Shown here: positions 8,145 through 18,713 of the stretch, piece after piece
Numbering within the stretch: position 1 is the first letter of the stretch
Layout: each line of letters starts with the position of its first letter
Assembly: GCA_903821875.1 (NCBI GenBank)
Contig: CAIJMU010000024.1
Span: 1-32,244, forward strand
From: an uncultured Spirochaetota bacterium
Lineage (GTDB): Bacteria > Spirochaetota > Spirochaetia > Treponematales > Rectinemataceae
Length of the DNA stretch: 32,244 nt
Direction: 5' to 3'
Program-made: the position numbers and the translations under genes
The notes under the pieces: generated by a model
Database searches by the model: none
What the model was told of the DNA's origin: nothing
The model's input: only the letters and a program-made list of their open reading frames with translations

Positions 8145-10592
8145 TCAGAGCTGAAGGTAGCGGCCGATGGATGAGGTAGCGGTCGACAGGTGGCAGAAAA
8201 GCTCTGCTATGGCGGGATCATCGCAGCCGAGGGGCTCCCCCTCGGCAACGCGCTGCTCGAGGCGCTTCGAGGAAGCCTCGACGGCTGGTATGCCGAGGTT
8301 CGCGGAGGAGCCCTTGAGCCCGTGGAGGAGGCGCCGCGCCTCGGTAAAGTTGCCCTCCTCCAGGGCCGCGCGCAGGGCCGGGGGGAAGCCCACAAAGCTC
8401 GTCGCGAAGAGGCCCAGCATTTCGGCGAGGAGGGGCCGGTTGCCTCCCAACAGGAGGAGTCCGCCTTCCTCGTCGAGTCCCTCAAATTCCCCTATCCTGG
8501 ACGGCGCGACAGCTGCTGGTGGGGGGAGTCCGGGAGAAGGCCCTGTATCCCGCTCCGCCTCGTTTCTTCTGGCCATGCCACTGAGGTATTTGTCGAGCAC
8601 GAACAAGAGACGGACCATGTCGATCGGTTTGGTGATGACATCGTCCATGCCCTCGGCCAAGAAGCGCTCGATGTCGCTTTTCATGGCGTGGGCAGTCAGG
8701 GCGATGATCACTCCCTGGGACGACCGGGAACGGCGATCCGTGCCGGCGGCCTCGGCCCGCGCCTTCCTGATGCGCTTCATCGCTTCCACGCCGTCAATGC
8801 CAGGGAGGTTCACATCCATCAGTATCAGGTCAAAGTGCCGCGCCGAAGCGACAGATACGGCTTCCTCTCCGGTGACCGCAAAGCTCGCCTCGAAGCCATG
8901 GGATTCGAGCATGGCCTTGATGAGCTTGCGGTTGACCGGGTTGTCCTCGACGACCAGAATCCTGGCTTCGCAGCTGGCCGTGGGTTCTTCCCTCGTCGCC
9001 TTTTCCCCGACCGGGGTCTTGCTCCTCCGCTCGGGGCTCCTCCCGGGCAGGGCAATAAGGAAGCGACTGCCCTTGCCTTCCTCGCTCGAGACCTCGATGC
9101 GGCCACCATGGAGTTCGACGAGTTGCCTGGTTATAGGGAGCCCGAGTCCGGTCCCTTGAAGGCTCGCATCCGGCTGCCTGACCTGCTCGAAGAGCTCGAA
9201 GATCCGCCCGAGATTCCCTGCCGCAATTCCGATTCCCTGGTCCCAGACCTCAAGGAGGGCCATATCCCCCAGGCCCTGGGCCCGGAGGCCGACGGACCGG
9301 CCTTCTGGGGTAAACTTGATGGCGTTGGAAAGGAGGTTGTAGAGCATCTGGCGCACACGGATCTCGTCGGCATCGAGGATGCCGATGTCGGGAGCGACCT
9401 CGAGTTCGATCCTGACGCCCTTTTTTCTGGAAGCTGGCCTCATCGTCTCGACGAGCTTCTCGAGCAGGGGGAGGAGGTCGAAGGGCTTTCGGTGAAGGTC
9501 TATCTTGCCAGCCTCGATCTTGGAGAGGTCAAGGATGTCGCTGATCATGTCCATGAGGTGGTCGCCGCTCGTCTTGATATCCTGCACCCAGGTGCGCTGC
9601 TCCTCGCTCAGGGTCGAGGATCCAGTGGCCAGGAGCTGGCTGAAGCCTAAGATGGAGTTGAGCGGAGTGCGGAGCTCGTGGCTCATCGAGGCCAGGAAGT
9701 CACTCTTGGCCTGGTTCGCGGCCAGGGCGGCCTTCTCAGCCTTGATCATCGCCTCTTGTGAAGCCACACGCTCGTCCATATCGCTCAGGGTGACGAGGAA
9801 GAGCGGGGAGGCGCCATCGGTCTGGAGGGCCCCGATCTCGATGAAGACCCATTTCGGCCCGGCTTTTCCGGACGCGATGCGGGTGGCAAAGGAGGGGACC
9901 TCCCCCTCGGCCAGCAGGGTCTCGAGCTGCATCCGTACGCGGCTCCTGTCCTCTTCCACGACGAGGGAATCCAGGGGCTTCCCGACCAGGCTTGAGCGAT
10001 CGCTGGCCAGGTAGCCTCCCAGCGTCTCGTTGGCCTCGGAGATGATGCCTGAGCCATCGAGGGTCAGGTAGCCGACGGGTGCACGGTCGAAGAGCTCCCG
10101 GTAGCGCTTCTGCGAAGCGAAGAGCTTTGCCTCGCTGTCGAGGAGCTCCCGGTTCCTTGCGGCGAGCCTCTCCTTTTGCTCCTCCGACTCCTTGACCAGA
10201 CGTTTGTCTGTCCTCTCGAGTTCGAGGCGTTTTATCGCTGTCAGGATGGTGGCGCGGAGAAGGACGGGGCTGATGGGCTTCAGCAGGTAGCCGAAGGGAT
10301 CGGCAGACTGGGCCCGCCTCATGGTATCGTCGTCGGCGTGGACTGTCAGGAAAAGTACGGGCACTCCCTGCTCCCTTCGGAGCCGGATCGCCGTCTCGAT
10401 GCCATCCATCTCGCCCTTGAGTCCAATGTCCATGATCGCGAGGTCGGCAGTGCTGTGCGCCAGGGCCCTGAGAGCCACTTCGCCACGGGCTTCGCTGCCC
10501 AGCACCCTGCAGCCCATATCCTTGAGCATGTGCTCAAGGCGCTGCGCCGACAGGATGTCATCTTCTACGATAAAAACTTGCAACTGTTCCAT
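8145..10592 (-). CDS. Hybrid histidine kinase: REC-PAS-HisKA-HATPase-REC-HPt
   Basis: 815 residues with no membrane segment, so probably cytoplasmic. Domains in order: receiver (1-125, phosphoacceptor Asp55 in IMDIGLKG), PAS (155-275, FDRAPVGYLTLDGSG), HisKA (His305 in SMSHELRTPLNSILG), HATPase (NLLSNAIKFTPEG, DQGIGI, GTGLGL), receiver (543-670, Asp593 in LMDVNLPGIDG) and HPt (700-815, His757 in LHGLKGSSANLG). All phosphotransfer residues are present, so it can run a complete internal His-Asp-His relay and accept phosphate at its N-terminal receiver. It follows cheR by 31 bp and is the last gene of the chemosensory operon. CheA could be the donor to its first receiver; this is inference. Confidence 0.93.
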   Translation of the reverse strand: MEQLQVFIVEDDILSAQRLEHMLKDMGCRVLGSEARGEVALRALAHSTADLAIMDIGLKGEMDGIETAIRLRREQGVPVLFLTVHADDDTMRRAQSADPFGYLLKPISPVLLRATILTAIKRLELERTDKRLVKESEEQKERLAARNRELLDSEAKLFASQKRYRELFDRAPVGYLTLDGSGIISEANETLGGYLASDRSSLVGKPLDSLVVEEDRSRVRMQLETLLAEGEVPSFATRIASGKAGPKWVFIEIGALQTDGASPLFLVTLSDMDERVASQEAMIKAEKAALAANQAKSDFLASMSHELRTPLNSILGFSQLLATGSSTLSEEQRTWVQDIKTSGDHLMDMISDILDLSKIEAGKIDLHRKPFDLLPLLEKLVETMRPASRKKGVRIELEVAPDIGILDADEIRVRQMLYNLLSNAIKFTPEGRSVGLRAQGLGDMALLEVWDQGIGIAAGNLGRIFELFEQVRQPDASLQGTGLGLPITRQLVELHGGRIEVSSEEGKGSRFLIALPGRSPERRSKTPVGEKATREEPTASCEARILVVEDNPVNRKLIKAMLESHGFEASFAVTGEEAVSVASARHFDLILMDVNLPGIDGVEAMKRIRKARAEAAGTDRRSRSSQGVIIALTAHAMKSDIERFLAEGMDDVITKPIDMVRLLFVLDKYLSGMARRNEAERDTGPSPGLPPPAAVAPSRIGEFEGLDEEGGLLLLGGNRPLLAEMLGLFATSFVGFPPALRAALEEGNFTEARRLLHGLKGSSANLGIPAVEASSKRLEQRVAEGEPLGCDDPAIAELFCHLSTATSSIGRYLQL

Positions 10593-10623
10593 GCTGCGAT
10601 GTTCCCTCTAGCGGTAGCACCGC

Positions 10624-11469
10624 TCAGGCGGGCTTTTTCCTATAATACACTGCCCGAAGGTGGCGCATAGCTTCGAAACCCGTAGCCGTCCCAAGAAGCG
10701 ATTCGGTGGAGCCGATGATCAAGGCGCCATCCTTCTCGAGGACCCGTTCGAAGCGACCGAAAAGCTTCCGCTTGTCGTCCTCGGTGAAATATATTGCCAC
10801 GTTGCGGCAGAAGATCACGTCAAAATAGCCGAAGGATGCAAAATCCTCGAAGAGGTTCCAGCGCTTGAAGGTGGCAAAGGCACGGAGATCGTCGCGGATT
10901 CGATATCCTCCGTTCTCGACGATGAAGTGACGCTGGAGGAGCTCTGGAGGCATCCCCCGGACAATGTCGGCGGAGGCATAGAAACCCTTGCTCGCCTTGG
11001 CTATGGCGGAGTCAGAGATGTCTGTCGCAAGCAGCCGGATCGAATAGGCGGAGAGGTCGCCGAGAAGTTCCTTCAGCGCGATGAGGATCGAGTAGACCTC
11101 CTGCCCCGTGGAACATGCGGCGCTCCAGATGCGGAGCGCAACCTTGGCCTTCGGGCCGGCCAGCTTCCGCCTGGCGTCGATGAGCTCGGGCACGATCTTG
11201 AACTTGAGCATCTCGAAGGGCGAGGCATCGCGGAAAAAAGAGGTCTCCTGTGTCGTTATGCGGTCGATCACCCTGCGCGCGAGGGCCCCGGAGGCGTCGG
11301 ATTTGATGCGGTAGTAGAGTTCCGAATAACCCTTCAGCCCGAGTTCGCGCACGAGGGGCTCGAGGCGCGTCTCGATGAGGTAGCCCTTGGATGCGTCCAA
11401 CGCGATGCCGGTCAGGTCCCTGACCAGCTTCGCGTAGACAGTGAATTCCTCGGTGGAAAGTGCAGCCAT
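10624..11469 (-). CDS. cheR: Chemoreceptor methyltransferase CheR
   Basis: 281 residues, the usual CheR length. The N-terminal helical domain (1-85) contains RITTQETSFFRDASPFE. The SAM-binding domain carries WSAACSTGQEVYS, the LLATDIS strand, FCRNVAIYF and a GSTES segment near the C-terminus. CheR transfers methyl groups from S-adenosylmethionine to receptor glutamates. There is no TPR extension and no pentapeptide tether on the neighbouring MCP. It follows cheB after 2 nt and would oppose that esterase on the operon's MCP. Some normally strong positions differ (Ala for Gly in SAACSTG, Gln for Glu in TGQE), which does not by itself imply inactivity. Confidence 0.95.
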   Translation of the reverse strand: MAALSTEEFTVYAKLVRDLTGIALDASKGYLIETRLEPLVRELGLKGYSELYYRIKSDASGALARRVIDRITTQETSFFRDASPFEMLKFKIVPELIDARRKLAGPKAKVALRIWSAACSTGQEVYSILIALKELLGDLSAYSIRLLATDISDSAIAKASKGFYASADIVRGMPPELLQRHFIVENGGYRIRDDLRAFATFKRWNLFEDFASFGYFDVIFCRNVAIYFTEDDKRKLFGRFERVLEKDGALIIGSTESLLGTATGFEAMRHLRAVYYRKKPA

Positions 11470-11471
11470 GC

Positions 11472-12590
11472 CTAACGGATCCTTGCCATGATCTCGCCGG
11501 CGAGGCGGGACAGGGGCAGGACGTCATCTGCGAAACCCAGGGCAACTGTCGCCCCCGGCATGCCCCAGACGACCGAGCTCTCCTCGTCCTGCACGAGGAT
11601 CTCCCCCCCTGCCTTGCGGATGTCCCCCGCTCCCTTGGCTCCGTCGTTGCCCATGCCCGTCATGACGAGGGCGAGGGCACGGCCGTAGTACTGGCGCGCT
11701 ACCGAGCGGAAAAGGTAGTCCACGCTCGGCCTGCAGTTGTTCTCAGGGGGATCATCGGTGACACGGAGGACCTTGGTGATGGCGTCGGCGCCGAGATCCA
11801 CACGCATATGCCTGCCACCGGGGGCGAGGTATATACGGCCGGGCCTCAGCACTTCGCCGTTCTCGGCTTCCTTGACGGGGAGCTTGCCGCGATGGGTCAG
11901 GCTGTTGGCAAGGGAGGCAGTGAACAGGGCAGGCATGTGCTGGACTATGAGGATCGGCACGGGGATGTCGGCGGGGAGGGCGGGCACCAGTTCGAGGAGG
12001 GCGGCAGGCCCGCCGGTAGAAATACCAATTGCCACAATTTCGCAGGCTTGCCTGGCTGTCGGCCTTCGGGCCGGCGGCGCGCCTGCCGCCCCGCCCGGGG
12101 TGCCCGCGGCCATGCCCGCTGCAGGACGCGCGCCGAGGGGGAGGCTTGCCAGCTCCGGCCTTGCCTGTCCTCCCCCCAGTATTTTCCGTATCTCGCTGCG
12201 GCGGGCGAAGTTCTCGATCCTCGCACGAAGCTCGGCCTGGAAGTCTGCCCGCGAGATGGCTGCTCCGTCGGGCTTGGCGATGGCGTCCATGGCGCCGAGC
12301 TCGATGGCGCGCAGCGAGAGGTCGGCGCCCCGCGTCGTCAGCGCAGAGACCATGAGAAAGTTCCCCCCCAGCCCTGCCGCCTTCATGTGCTCGAGAACCT
12401 CTATCCCGTTCATCTCGGGCATTTCTACGTCGAGGGTCACCAGGTCGGGCTTGAGCATCGCGATGCGCGAAAGCGCTATCTTCCCGTTCGGCGCCGTGCC
12501 GACAACCCGCACGCCGGGAACCGATTCCGCGATGTCGGAAACGAGCTTCCGGTAGACGATCGTGTCATCGACGACAAGAATGGAAATCAT
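11472..12590 (-). CDS. cheB: Chemoreceptor methylesterase/deamidase CheB
   Basis: 372 residues. The receiver domain is at 1-125 with phosphoacceptor Asp54 (TLDVEMPEMNG). An Ala/Pro/Gly-rich linker follows at about 140-182, then the methylesterase domain with the catalytic triad Ser191 (GISTGGP), His218 (VQHMP) and Asp316 (TGMGNDGAKG). It removes methyl groups from receptor glutamates when phosphorylated by CheA, giving adaptation. The ATG at 12590 overlaps the stop of cheW in an ATGA junction and cheR starts 2 nt after its stop, so the pair is co-translated with the receptor and coupling protein. Confidence 0.96.
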   Translation of the reverse strand: MISILVVDDTIVYRKLVSDIAESVPGVRVVGTAPNGKIALSRIAMLKPDLVTLDVEMPEMNGIEVLEHMKAAGLGGNFLMVSALTTRGADLSLRAIELGAMDAIAKPDGAAISRADFQAELRARIENFARRSEIRKILGGGQARPELASLPLGARPAAGMAAGTPGGAAGAPPARRPTARQACEIVAIGISTGGPAALLELVPALPADIPVPILIVQHMPALFTASLANSLTHRGKLPVKEAENGEVLRPGRIYLAPGGRHMRVDLGADAITKVLRVTDDPPENNCRPSVDYLFRSVARQYYGRALALVMTGMGNDGAKGAGDIRKAGGEILVQDEESSVVWGMPGATVALGFADDVLPLSRLAGEIMARIR

Positions 12591-13084
12591 GCGATGGACA
12601 GGCTGCGCTTGGGATCGAGGATGGCGACGAGCATGTCGTCCCTCCGTAGCACGCCGACAAAGAGATCGGGGTCGGCGCCACGGAGATCGGCCCGCATCGG
12701 CTGGATCTCGGAGGCATCGGCTTCGATCACGTCCCGCAGCGCGGGCACCTGCACGCCGATCGCCTCGCCCCCGGCCTCCTCGATGACCAGGAGACGGGGG
12801 TCATGGGGCTCTGTCCGTGGCAGGCCGAGCTTTACCTCGAGGTCGATGACAGTGATGATGCGGCCGCGCAGGTTGACGACACCCATCACGTAGGGCGCCG
12901 CTCCGTAGGAACGAGTGATGCGGGGCAGCCTGATGACTTCCCCGACCGAGCGCGCGTCGTAGGCCATGAAGGAGTTGCCCGCAGCGAAGACGACGAGCAT
13001 GACGCTCCCCGATCCGGACGCCCCGGAACTATCCACCCCCACCTTTCCGTTGGCAGGCCTCCCGCCCGCATTCTCCGCGCTCAT
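12587..13084 (-). CDS. cheW: Chemosensory coupling protein CheW
   Basis: 165 residues. A Gly/Ser-rich N-terminal extension of about 26 residues precedes a single CheW domain (about 28-160) with the typical segments [28 protein letters not shown] and [15 protein letters not shown]. CheW links the MCP tip to CheA. The start ATG overlaps the MCP stop (ATGA) and its stop overlaps the cheB start, placing it in the translationally coupled core of the operon. It is one of three CheW-type domains encoded here, the other two being inside CheA. Confidence 0.95.
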   Translation of the reverse strand: MSAENAGGRPANGKVGVDSSGASGSGSVMLVVFAAGNSFMAYDARSVGEVIRLPRITRSYGAAPYVMGVVNLRGRIITVIDLEVKLGLPRTEPHDPRLLVIEEAGGEAIGVQVPALRDVIEADASEIQPMRADLRGADPDLFVGVLRRDDMLVAILDPKRSLSIA

Positions 13085-14769
13085 ATCTTGAAGCGCTCAA
13101 CGAGACGCCTGAGCCCTTCGGAGAGCCTCGAAAGCTCTTCGGAGGACATCAGGACCTGCGCGCTCGAGGTGGAGATCTCTCCGGCGGCCTGGTTTACCTC
13201 GGTGATGTCCTGGGTCATGTTGTTGACAGCCTTCGAGGCCTCGGCCACGTTGCGGTTGGCGTCCTCGACACCGCGGGAAGCCTGGGCCACATTGGTCGCG
13301 ATGTCCCGGGTCACGGAGGACTGTTCCTCGATGGCAGCCGCAATTCCCGCGACGATCTCGTTCACCTGGCGGATGACCTCGGCCACCGAGCCGATGTCCT
13401 GCACGGCTGTGCTGGAAGAAGACTGGATGCCCTCGATGCGGGCCTTGATGTCCTCGGTGGCGGCGGCGGTCTGCCGGGCGAGTTCCTTGATCTCGTTGGC
13501 GACAACGGCGAAACCCTTGCCGGCCGCCCCCGCGCGTGCAGCCTCGATGGTCGCGTTGAGGGCCAGGAGGTTGGTCTGCGAGGAGATGGCGCTGATGGTT
13601 TCGGTCACCTTGCCGATCTCGCGTGCAGCCGTACCAAGTGTGTCCATCGTTCCCGAAACGCGCTTGGCGGAGTCGACAGCCTCGGCGGTGACCTTGCGCG
13701 CCCGCTCCGCGTTCATGGCTATCTCGCCGATCGTCGAGGTCATCTCCTCCGAGGCTGTGGCGACGGTGGAGAGGTTGACGGTCGTCTCTTCCATGGCTGC
13801 GGAAACGCCACTCATGTTGGTGCTCGTCTGCTCCGAGGCTGCGGCGACGCCGTTCGCCCTCGCGCTCGTGGATTCCGCGCCCATCGTCATCTGCTTGGAG
13901 ATGGAGGAGAGTTCGGTAGCCGCCGACGAGAGCGTCTGCACTCCCTCGTGTATCTTGCCGAACATGTCGCGGAGATTGGAAGAGGCTCCGTTCAAGGCCT
14001 CCGCCAGGAGGCCGACATCGTCTTTCTGGCTCACATCGATCTGCTTGGTCAGGTCACCGTCGGCCACCGCCTTCGCAAAGTCGACGCCCTTCCCCAGGGG
14101 CTTGACGATCATATTCGTCACAACCAGGCCGAGCACGATGGAGATGATTACGCCCAGGAGGATGATCACGATTATGATGACCAGGCTCGAGTTGGCGAGT
14201 TTCAGGTTGTCGGCTGCCGAGCTGGCCCCGAAGGCGAGATTGAAGTCGATGATGGCATTGATCTGACTGATGACGGGGGTGGCTACCTTGGCGACCACAT
14301 CGAGGAAGAAAAGCCTTGCGGCAAGCTGCCTGGCGGAAAAGGCGTCCTTCCCATTGCCGACGTAGATCGACTGGTACTCGGTCACCTTCTCGAGCCAGAG
14401 CTTGTAGGAGTCCTGGAAGGTGGCGAAGTTCTTCCTGTCCTCATCGTTCAGGAAGGACTTCTGGTAGGTTTCGCTGGCCTTCGCGACGAGCTGGAGGCTC
14501 GGATCTATCCTGGCCTTCGCGGCAAGCATGTCCTTGTCGTTCTCCGATATAAGCATGTCGCGTGTGGCCACTCGGATGTTCCCGTATTCCCGGAGGACGT
14601 CCACCATGATATCTATAGGCACTGTGCTGTTGTTGTAGGCGTAGCGATAGTTCGCGTCGATGGTCTTTATGTAGTAGATGCCGAAGCCGCCTATGACGCT
14701 GGCTATCAACGCCACGGCGATGAAGCTGCCCAGAAGCTTGGTCCGTATGCGCATGTCCGCGAATCTCAT
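13081..14769 (-). CDS. Methyl-accepting chemotaxis protein, transmembrane, 4-helix-bundle sensor
   Basis: 562 residues. Membrane segment 1 is at about 12-34, followed by a mostly helical periplasmic domain of the 4HB_MCP kind (35-195), membrane segment 2 (about 196-218), HAMP (about 218-272), and a long cytoplasmic coiled-coil signalling domain with the conserved tip [20 protein letters not shown] and a nearby [14 protein letters not shown]. It ends in RRLVERFKI without a CheR/CheB-binding pentapeptide. The ligand is unknown. It overlaps cheA and cheW by ATGA junctions, so it is the dedicated receptor of this system, although other MCPs could also join the array. Confidence 0.95.
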   Translation of the reverse strand: MRFADMRIRTKLLGSFIAVALIASVIGGFGIYYIKTIDANYRYAYNNSTVPIDIMVDVLREYGNIRVATRDMLISENDKDMLAAKARIDPSLQLVAKASETYQKSFLNDEDRKNFATFQDSYKLWLEKVTEYQSIYVGNGKDAFSARQLAARLFFLDVVAKVATPVISQINAIIDFNLAFGASSAADNLKLANSSLVIIIVIILLGVIISIVLGLVVTNMIVKPLGKGVDFAKAVADGDLTKQIDVSQKDDVGLLAEALNGASSNLRDMFGKIHEGVQTLSSAATELSSISKQMTMGAESTSARANGVAAASEQTSTNMSGVSAAMEETTVNLSTVATASEEMTSTIGEIAMNAERARKVTAEAVDSAKRVSGTMDTLGTAAREIGKVTETISAISSQTNLLALNATIEAARAGAAGKGFAVVANEIKELARQTAAATEDIKARIEGIQSSSSTAVQDIGSVAEVIRQVNEIVAGIAAAIEEQSSVTRDIATNVAQASRGVEDANRNVAEASKAVNNMTQDITEVNQAAGEISTSSAQVLMSSEELSRLSEGLRRLVERFKI

Positions 14770-17700
14770 GAGATGCTCCTTGTATCGTCCGTTCCGTCCC
14801 TGCCGGCCAATATAGCCGCCACGCTCGCAAGGAGGGCGTCCTTGTCCAGTTTAACGAGGTATTCGCGGGCGCCGGCCGCGCGCAGGACCTTCTCGTCATC
14901 ATCGGAGGCCAGGGATGTGAGGGCTATGACGGGAAGCCCCGGAAATTCCTCGGCCAGCTTCTCGGTAAGCCCGCGGCCGTCGAGCCTCGGCATCTCGACG
15001 TCGGTCACCACGAGGGCGACTTCCTGTCCGAGCTCACGCACGAGGGCGAGGGCCTCGAGGCCATCCCTGCCTGCCCTGGCGCGGTAGCCGCCCTCGGTGA
15101 GGATCTCCAGTACCATGTTCCTGAAAAAATCGGAATCCTCGGCGAGCACCAGAAGGGGCGCGGTCGGGTCCTCGGTGGGAGGTTCCGATGCGGGCGCAGC
15201 ATCCCGAGCCTCCGCCTGGGACCCTGTCGTGCCAGGCCTGGCCCCCGTGACAGCGAACCACTCAGGCTTGAGCACGGAGAGGGCTCCCACCGGATCGATG
15301 ACCACCGTGGTCTGTCCCTGGATGACCGCCGTTCCAGAAACCCCGGCCTTGCGCATCGAACGTTCGTCGAGCACTGCCTCCGCCGAAACGGAGTCCACCG
15401 GCGGCGAGGCCAGGAAGCCGAAGTGGAAGCCCGCCGTGTGGCAGAGCACGCAGGCCTGGGCGCTATCGGCGTCCAGGGGCGAAAGCCCCGTGAAGGAACC
15501 CACGGAAAACACCGGCAGGGACAGGCCACCCACCCTGAGGAACAAATCCTTGCCAATTGGGTCTATATCGCCCTTTGTCACGCGGACAACGCGCTCGACC
15601 GCCTCGAGGGGCATCGCGCACTGCTCCGTGCTGCCGTTCCTGAACAATAGCCAGCCCTGGGCTGCGTCGGGGATTTCCTCGGGCTCTTCCTCGGCAGCGT
15701 GCTCGTCACCCACGCCGGTCAGGCCCGCCTTCAGGGCGAGACCGACCGGGTCGATGATGAGGGCGACCGCCCCGTCGCCGAGGATGGTGGCACCCGAATA
15801 CTCCTTGAGCGACTGGAGGTGACGGCCGAGGGGCTTCACCACGATTTCGGTGGTGTCGAAGAGCGCGTCGACGATGACGCCGTAGCGGAAGCCCGAGGAA
15901 CGCACCACGATGATGCGGTAGTCGCTCTCCACGCGGAAGCGGCGCTCTTCCTGGCTCCGGTCCGCGGCATGGCTTGTTTTTCCAAGCACGGCCGCCATCG
16001 CCTCGGAGGAGGGCGAGCGCCTGTCCTCGACACGATCGCGGCGGTCGGGAAGGTTTTCACCCGTAGCGGGGTCCTCGAAACTCCGTTCCATTCCGATCGC
16101 ATCGGCAAGGCGCACGAGGGGCAGGACCTCGCCCCGGAGCACCAGGACAGCGCGGTCGCCAACCCGCTCGATACGACGCTGCACATCGCCGGCGCGCACG
16201 TGGAGGAGCTCCGCGGCTGCTGCCTGGGGCAGGGCGAAACGCTCCTCGCCCACACCAGCCAGGAGGGCGGGGATAACCGACAGCGTGAGCGGCAATGTGA
16301 TGCGGACCTTCGTTCCCGAGCCGGGCGCCGAGTCGATCTCGATGCGGCCGCCGAGGCGGTCCACATTGGCCTTGACCACGTCCATGCCCACGCCGCGCCC
16401 CGAGAGGTCGGAGACCTTTGTCGCCGTCGACAGGCCTGGCAGTGTTATGAGGTAGAGCTTTTCCTTCGCCGACATCAGCGACACGCGGTCCTTGGCTACC
16501 AGGCCCATGGTCACGGCCTTCGCGGCGATGGCTTCCGCGTTGATACCCTTGCCGTCATCCTCCACGAGGACGAGGATCTGGCCCGCGACATGGGCTGCAG
16601 ACAGGGAGATCGTACCCCGCCTCGACTTGCCCGCCGCCACGCGAACCGCGGGATCCTCGATGCCGTGGTCACAGGCATTCCGCACGAGGTGGGTCAGGGG
16701 ATCGGAGAGGGTCTCGAGAAGGCTCCTGTCCAGTTCGGTGTCCTTGCCGGTGATACGGAGATCGATGTCCTTGCCCAGGTCGCGGGCGAGGTCGCGCACC
16801 GTTCGCTGGAAACGCGCGAAGAGGTTGGAGGCAGGCTGCATCCGCGAGCGCATTACAGCGGCCTGGATATTTGCCGTCACCGTGTTGAGGCGCTGGGCAG
16901 CTGCCAGGGTCGCGGCCGGGTTGGCCCTCCTCATGACATCCGACAATTCGTTCCTGACCAGCACGAGTTCGCCGGAGAGGTTCATCAGGTCGTCGAGCAC
17001 GTTGACGGAGACGCGGACGGTCTCGGTTTCGCTTCCCGTGGGAGCACCGGCACCTGCCTTGGCTGGGGCCAAGGAGGCCTCGGCCGCAGGAGCCGGCGCC
17101 GGGGCTGCCTCGGCCGTCCCGCTCCGCCCCGCCTGGACAGGGGCCGCCACCGGGGCGGCGCCCGCGTTTGAAGCCGCCACAAGGGGCGAAACCGGGGCGG
17201 CGCTCACCACGACGGGTGCCGCCGCAGGGCGGACTTCCGGAATCCTGAGCATCGTGATGCCGATCAGGGGAAGTTCGAAGCGGAGCGACACTTCGTGGAG
17301 GCTCAGGCCTGCGGCATAGAGAACGAAATACGGCACATCGTCGCCGAAGGTCTCGCTATCGAGGGTACCGACCGACAGGTAGTCCAGGGCGCTGTCCAGG
17401 ATTTCGCCAGAGTCGAGGAGGGCATGAATGACTGCCAACGGCGATTTCCCGAGGCGGTGCACGTCATGCACGAGGTCAAAGCGGAGAAGAAACAGCGACT
17501 TGTCCTGCTCCATCAAGCGTTCGACCTCGGCTTCCTCGGCTTCGAGTTCGCGGCTCGAACCGGGGGCGGCGAACTTCAGGATCTTCGGACGCTCGCTGGG
17601 CCCCTGGGCATAGGCGGCTGCAAGGCCGATCAGGCCGACCAGTTCGTCGGCGATATCAGCCTGCTCCGATTCCTCGGGCACATCGATGAGAGCCGACAGC

Positions 17701-18002
17701 CGGTCGAAGCCGCGGAGAAGTATGGTCACCACCTCGGGGTTCGGCGTCATCTTCCCGGTCCTGACATGCTCAAGGACATTCTCAAGCTTGTGGGCGAGTT
17801 CCTTGATCACCTTGAAATCGAAGAAGCCTGCTCCGCCCTTGATGGAATGCGCCGCGCGGAAAATCTTGTTGATGAGGGCATCGTCGCGTGAGACTCCCTG
17901 ACGCTCCAGTTCGACAAGGTCCTCTTCGATCGAGGCCAGATGCTCCCTGGACTCCTGGATGTACGATTGTACCAGTTCCTGGTCGTATTCCACCTTCGCC
18001 AC
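14766..18002 (-). CDS. cheA: CheA histidine kinase with two CheW-like domains and a C-terminal receiver
   Basis: 1078 residues, well above the usual 650-750. Domains: HPt/P1 (1-105, His52 in [11 protein letters not shown]), a P2-like region (about 165-255), an Ala/Pro-rich linker (256-325), P3 dimerisation (about 328-395), P4 kinase ([31 protein letters not shown]; about 400-570), P5 CheW-like (575-760, with an acidic/basic insertion at about 640-695), a second CheW-like domain (about 782-925), and a receiver (949-1065, Asp about 1001 in [12 protein letters not shown], Lys in YLVKLDKD). All catalytic elements are present. The start is a GTG three nt after the upstream stop. With no cheY in the operon, the fused receiver may serve as output or phosphate sink. 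Confidence 0.95.
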   Translation of the reverse strand: MAKVEYDQELVQSYIQESREHLASIEEDLVELERQGVSRDDALINKIFRAAHSIKGGAGFFDFKVIKELAHKLENVLEHVRTGKMTPNPEVVTILLRGFDRLSALIDVPEESEQADIADELVGLIGLAAAYAQGPSERPKILKFAAPGSSRELEAEEAEVERLMEQDKSLFLLRFDLVHDVHRLGKSPLAVIHALLDSGEILDSALDYLSVGTLDSETFGDDVPYFVLYAAGLSLHEVSLRFELPLIGITMLRIPEVRPAAAPVVVSAAPVSPLVAASNAGAAPVAAPVQAGRSGTAEAAPAPAPAAEASLAPAKAGAGAPTGSETETVRVSVNVLDDLMNLSGELVLVRNELSDVMRRANPAATLAAAQRLNTVTANIQAAVMRSRMQPASNLFARFQRTVRDLARDLGKDIDLRITGKDTELDRSLLETLSDPLTHLVRNACDHGIEDPAVRVAAGKSRRGTISLSAAHVAGQILVLVEDDGKGINAEAIAAKAVTMGLVAKDRVSLMSAKEKLYLITLPGLSTATKVSDLSGRGVGMDVVKANVDRLGGRIEIDSAPGSGTKVRITLPLTLSVIPALLAGVGEERFALPQAAAAELLHVRAGDVQRRIERVGDRAVLVLRGEVLPLVRLADAIGMERSFEDPATGENLPDRRDRVEDRRSPSSEAMAAVLGKTSHAADRSQEERRFRVESDYRIIVVRSSGFRYGVIVDALFDTTEIVVKPLGRHLQSLKEYSGATILGDGAVALIIDPVGLALKAGLTGVGDEHAAEEEPEEIPDAAQGWLLFRNGSTEQCAMPLEAVERVVRVTKGDIDPIGKDLFLRVGGLSLPVFSVGSFTGLSPLDADSAQACVLCHTAGFHFGFLASPPVDSVSAEAVLDERSMRKAGVSGTAVIQGQTTVVIDPVGALSVLKPEWFAVTGARPGTTGSQAEARDAAPASEPPTEDPTAPLLVLAEDSDFFRNMVLEILTEGGYRARAGRDGLEALALVRELGQEVALVVTDVEMPRLDGRGLTEKLAEEFPGLPVIALTSLASDDDEKVLRAAGAREYLVKLDKDALLASVAAILAGRDGTDDTRSIS

Positions 18003-18005
18003 CGC

Positions 18006-18713
18006 CTAGCCGAGCTTCAGATGGCGGTCGAGGCGCATCATCTTGAAAAGGCCCACCAGGTCCTCGTTGGCGCCGGTCACCCGGAGTGAGCGCCCCTGGG
18101 CGACAAGGCTGTTGGCAGCCGCAATGAGGAGTCCCAGTCCCTTCGAGTCGATCATCCTCACCGCCGACAGGTCGATGGTGAACTCTCCCTGGCTGGCCGC
18201 CACGAGACTGCGGAGTTCCTCCTTCACGGCGGGAACGCTGGTCGCCACGATGTCAGCCCTCGGGTTCCAGCTCCCGGGGCCTGTGTTGTCCTGCATTGCC
18301 TGGTCCTCCCCGATGACGAATTCTGCGATGAATTTCCGTCCGCCATCCTCATAGTGATAGGTATCCGAATATTCCGAGATGAGGTGGATGCCGTTCCCGG
18401 AAGTTCCCGCCTCGCGGGAGAGTTCCCGAGAAAGCTCGACCTCTGGATCGAATCCGCAGCCAGCATCCTCCACCGAGAGCAAGAGCCTTCCCCCAGCCAG
18501 GGACAGCGTCACGTGCACGATCCTGGAGGGATCGAGGCCACAGCCGTGCTCGATCGAGTTCTGGATCGCTTCGCGCGCTACGAGCTCGATGGCAAAGCGC
18601 CGCTCCGTAACCCCGATCGCTGTGAGTCGCTGGTGGAGAAGCGCAATGAACTGCTTGACCGAGGCGTCCTCTGCGGAGAGCCCCAGATCAAGGAGGCTCA
18701 GGTCGGCCATCAT
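18006..18713 (-). CDS. RsbW-like serine kinase fused to RsbV-like STAS domain
   Basis: 235 residues. Residues 15-137 form a GHKL ATPase of the anti-sigma/RsbW type (N box EAIQNSIEHG, G1 VEDAGCGFDP, G2 SGNGIHLI). Residues about 150-235 form a STAS domain of the anti-anti-sigma type with the phosphorylatable serine at Ser190 (MIDSKGLGLL). Kinase and its usual substrate are therefore on one polypeptide. The ATGATG start (18713 or 18710) overlaps the stop of the PP2C gene, and cheA begins 3 nt downstream. The natural eraser of Ser190 phosphate is the REC-PP2C protein encoded just upstream. No sigma factor is adjacent, so the final target is unknown. Confidence 0.9.
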   Translation of the reverse strand: MMADLSLLDLGLSAEDASVKQFIALLHQRLTAIGVTERRFAIELVAREAIQNSIEHGCGLDPSRIVHVTLSLAGGRLLLSVEDAGCGFDPEVELSRELSREAGTSGNGIHLISEYSDTYHYEDGGRKFIAEFVIGEDQAMQDNTGPGSWNPRADIVATSVPAVKEELRSLVAASQGEFTIDLSAVRMIDSKGLGLLIAAANSLVAQGRSLRVTGANEDLVGLFKMMRLDRHLKLG

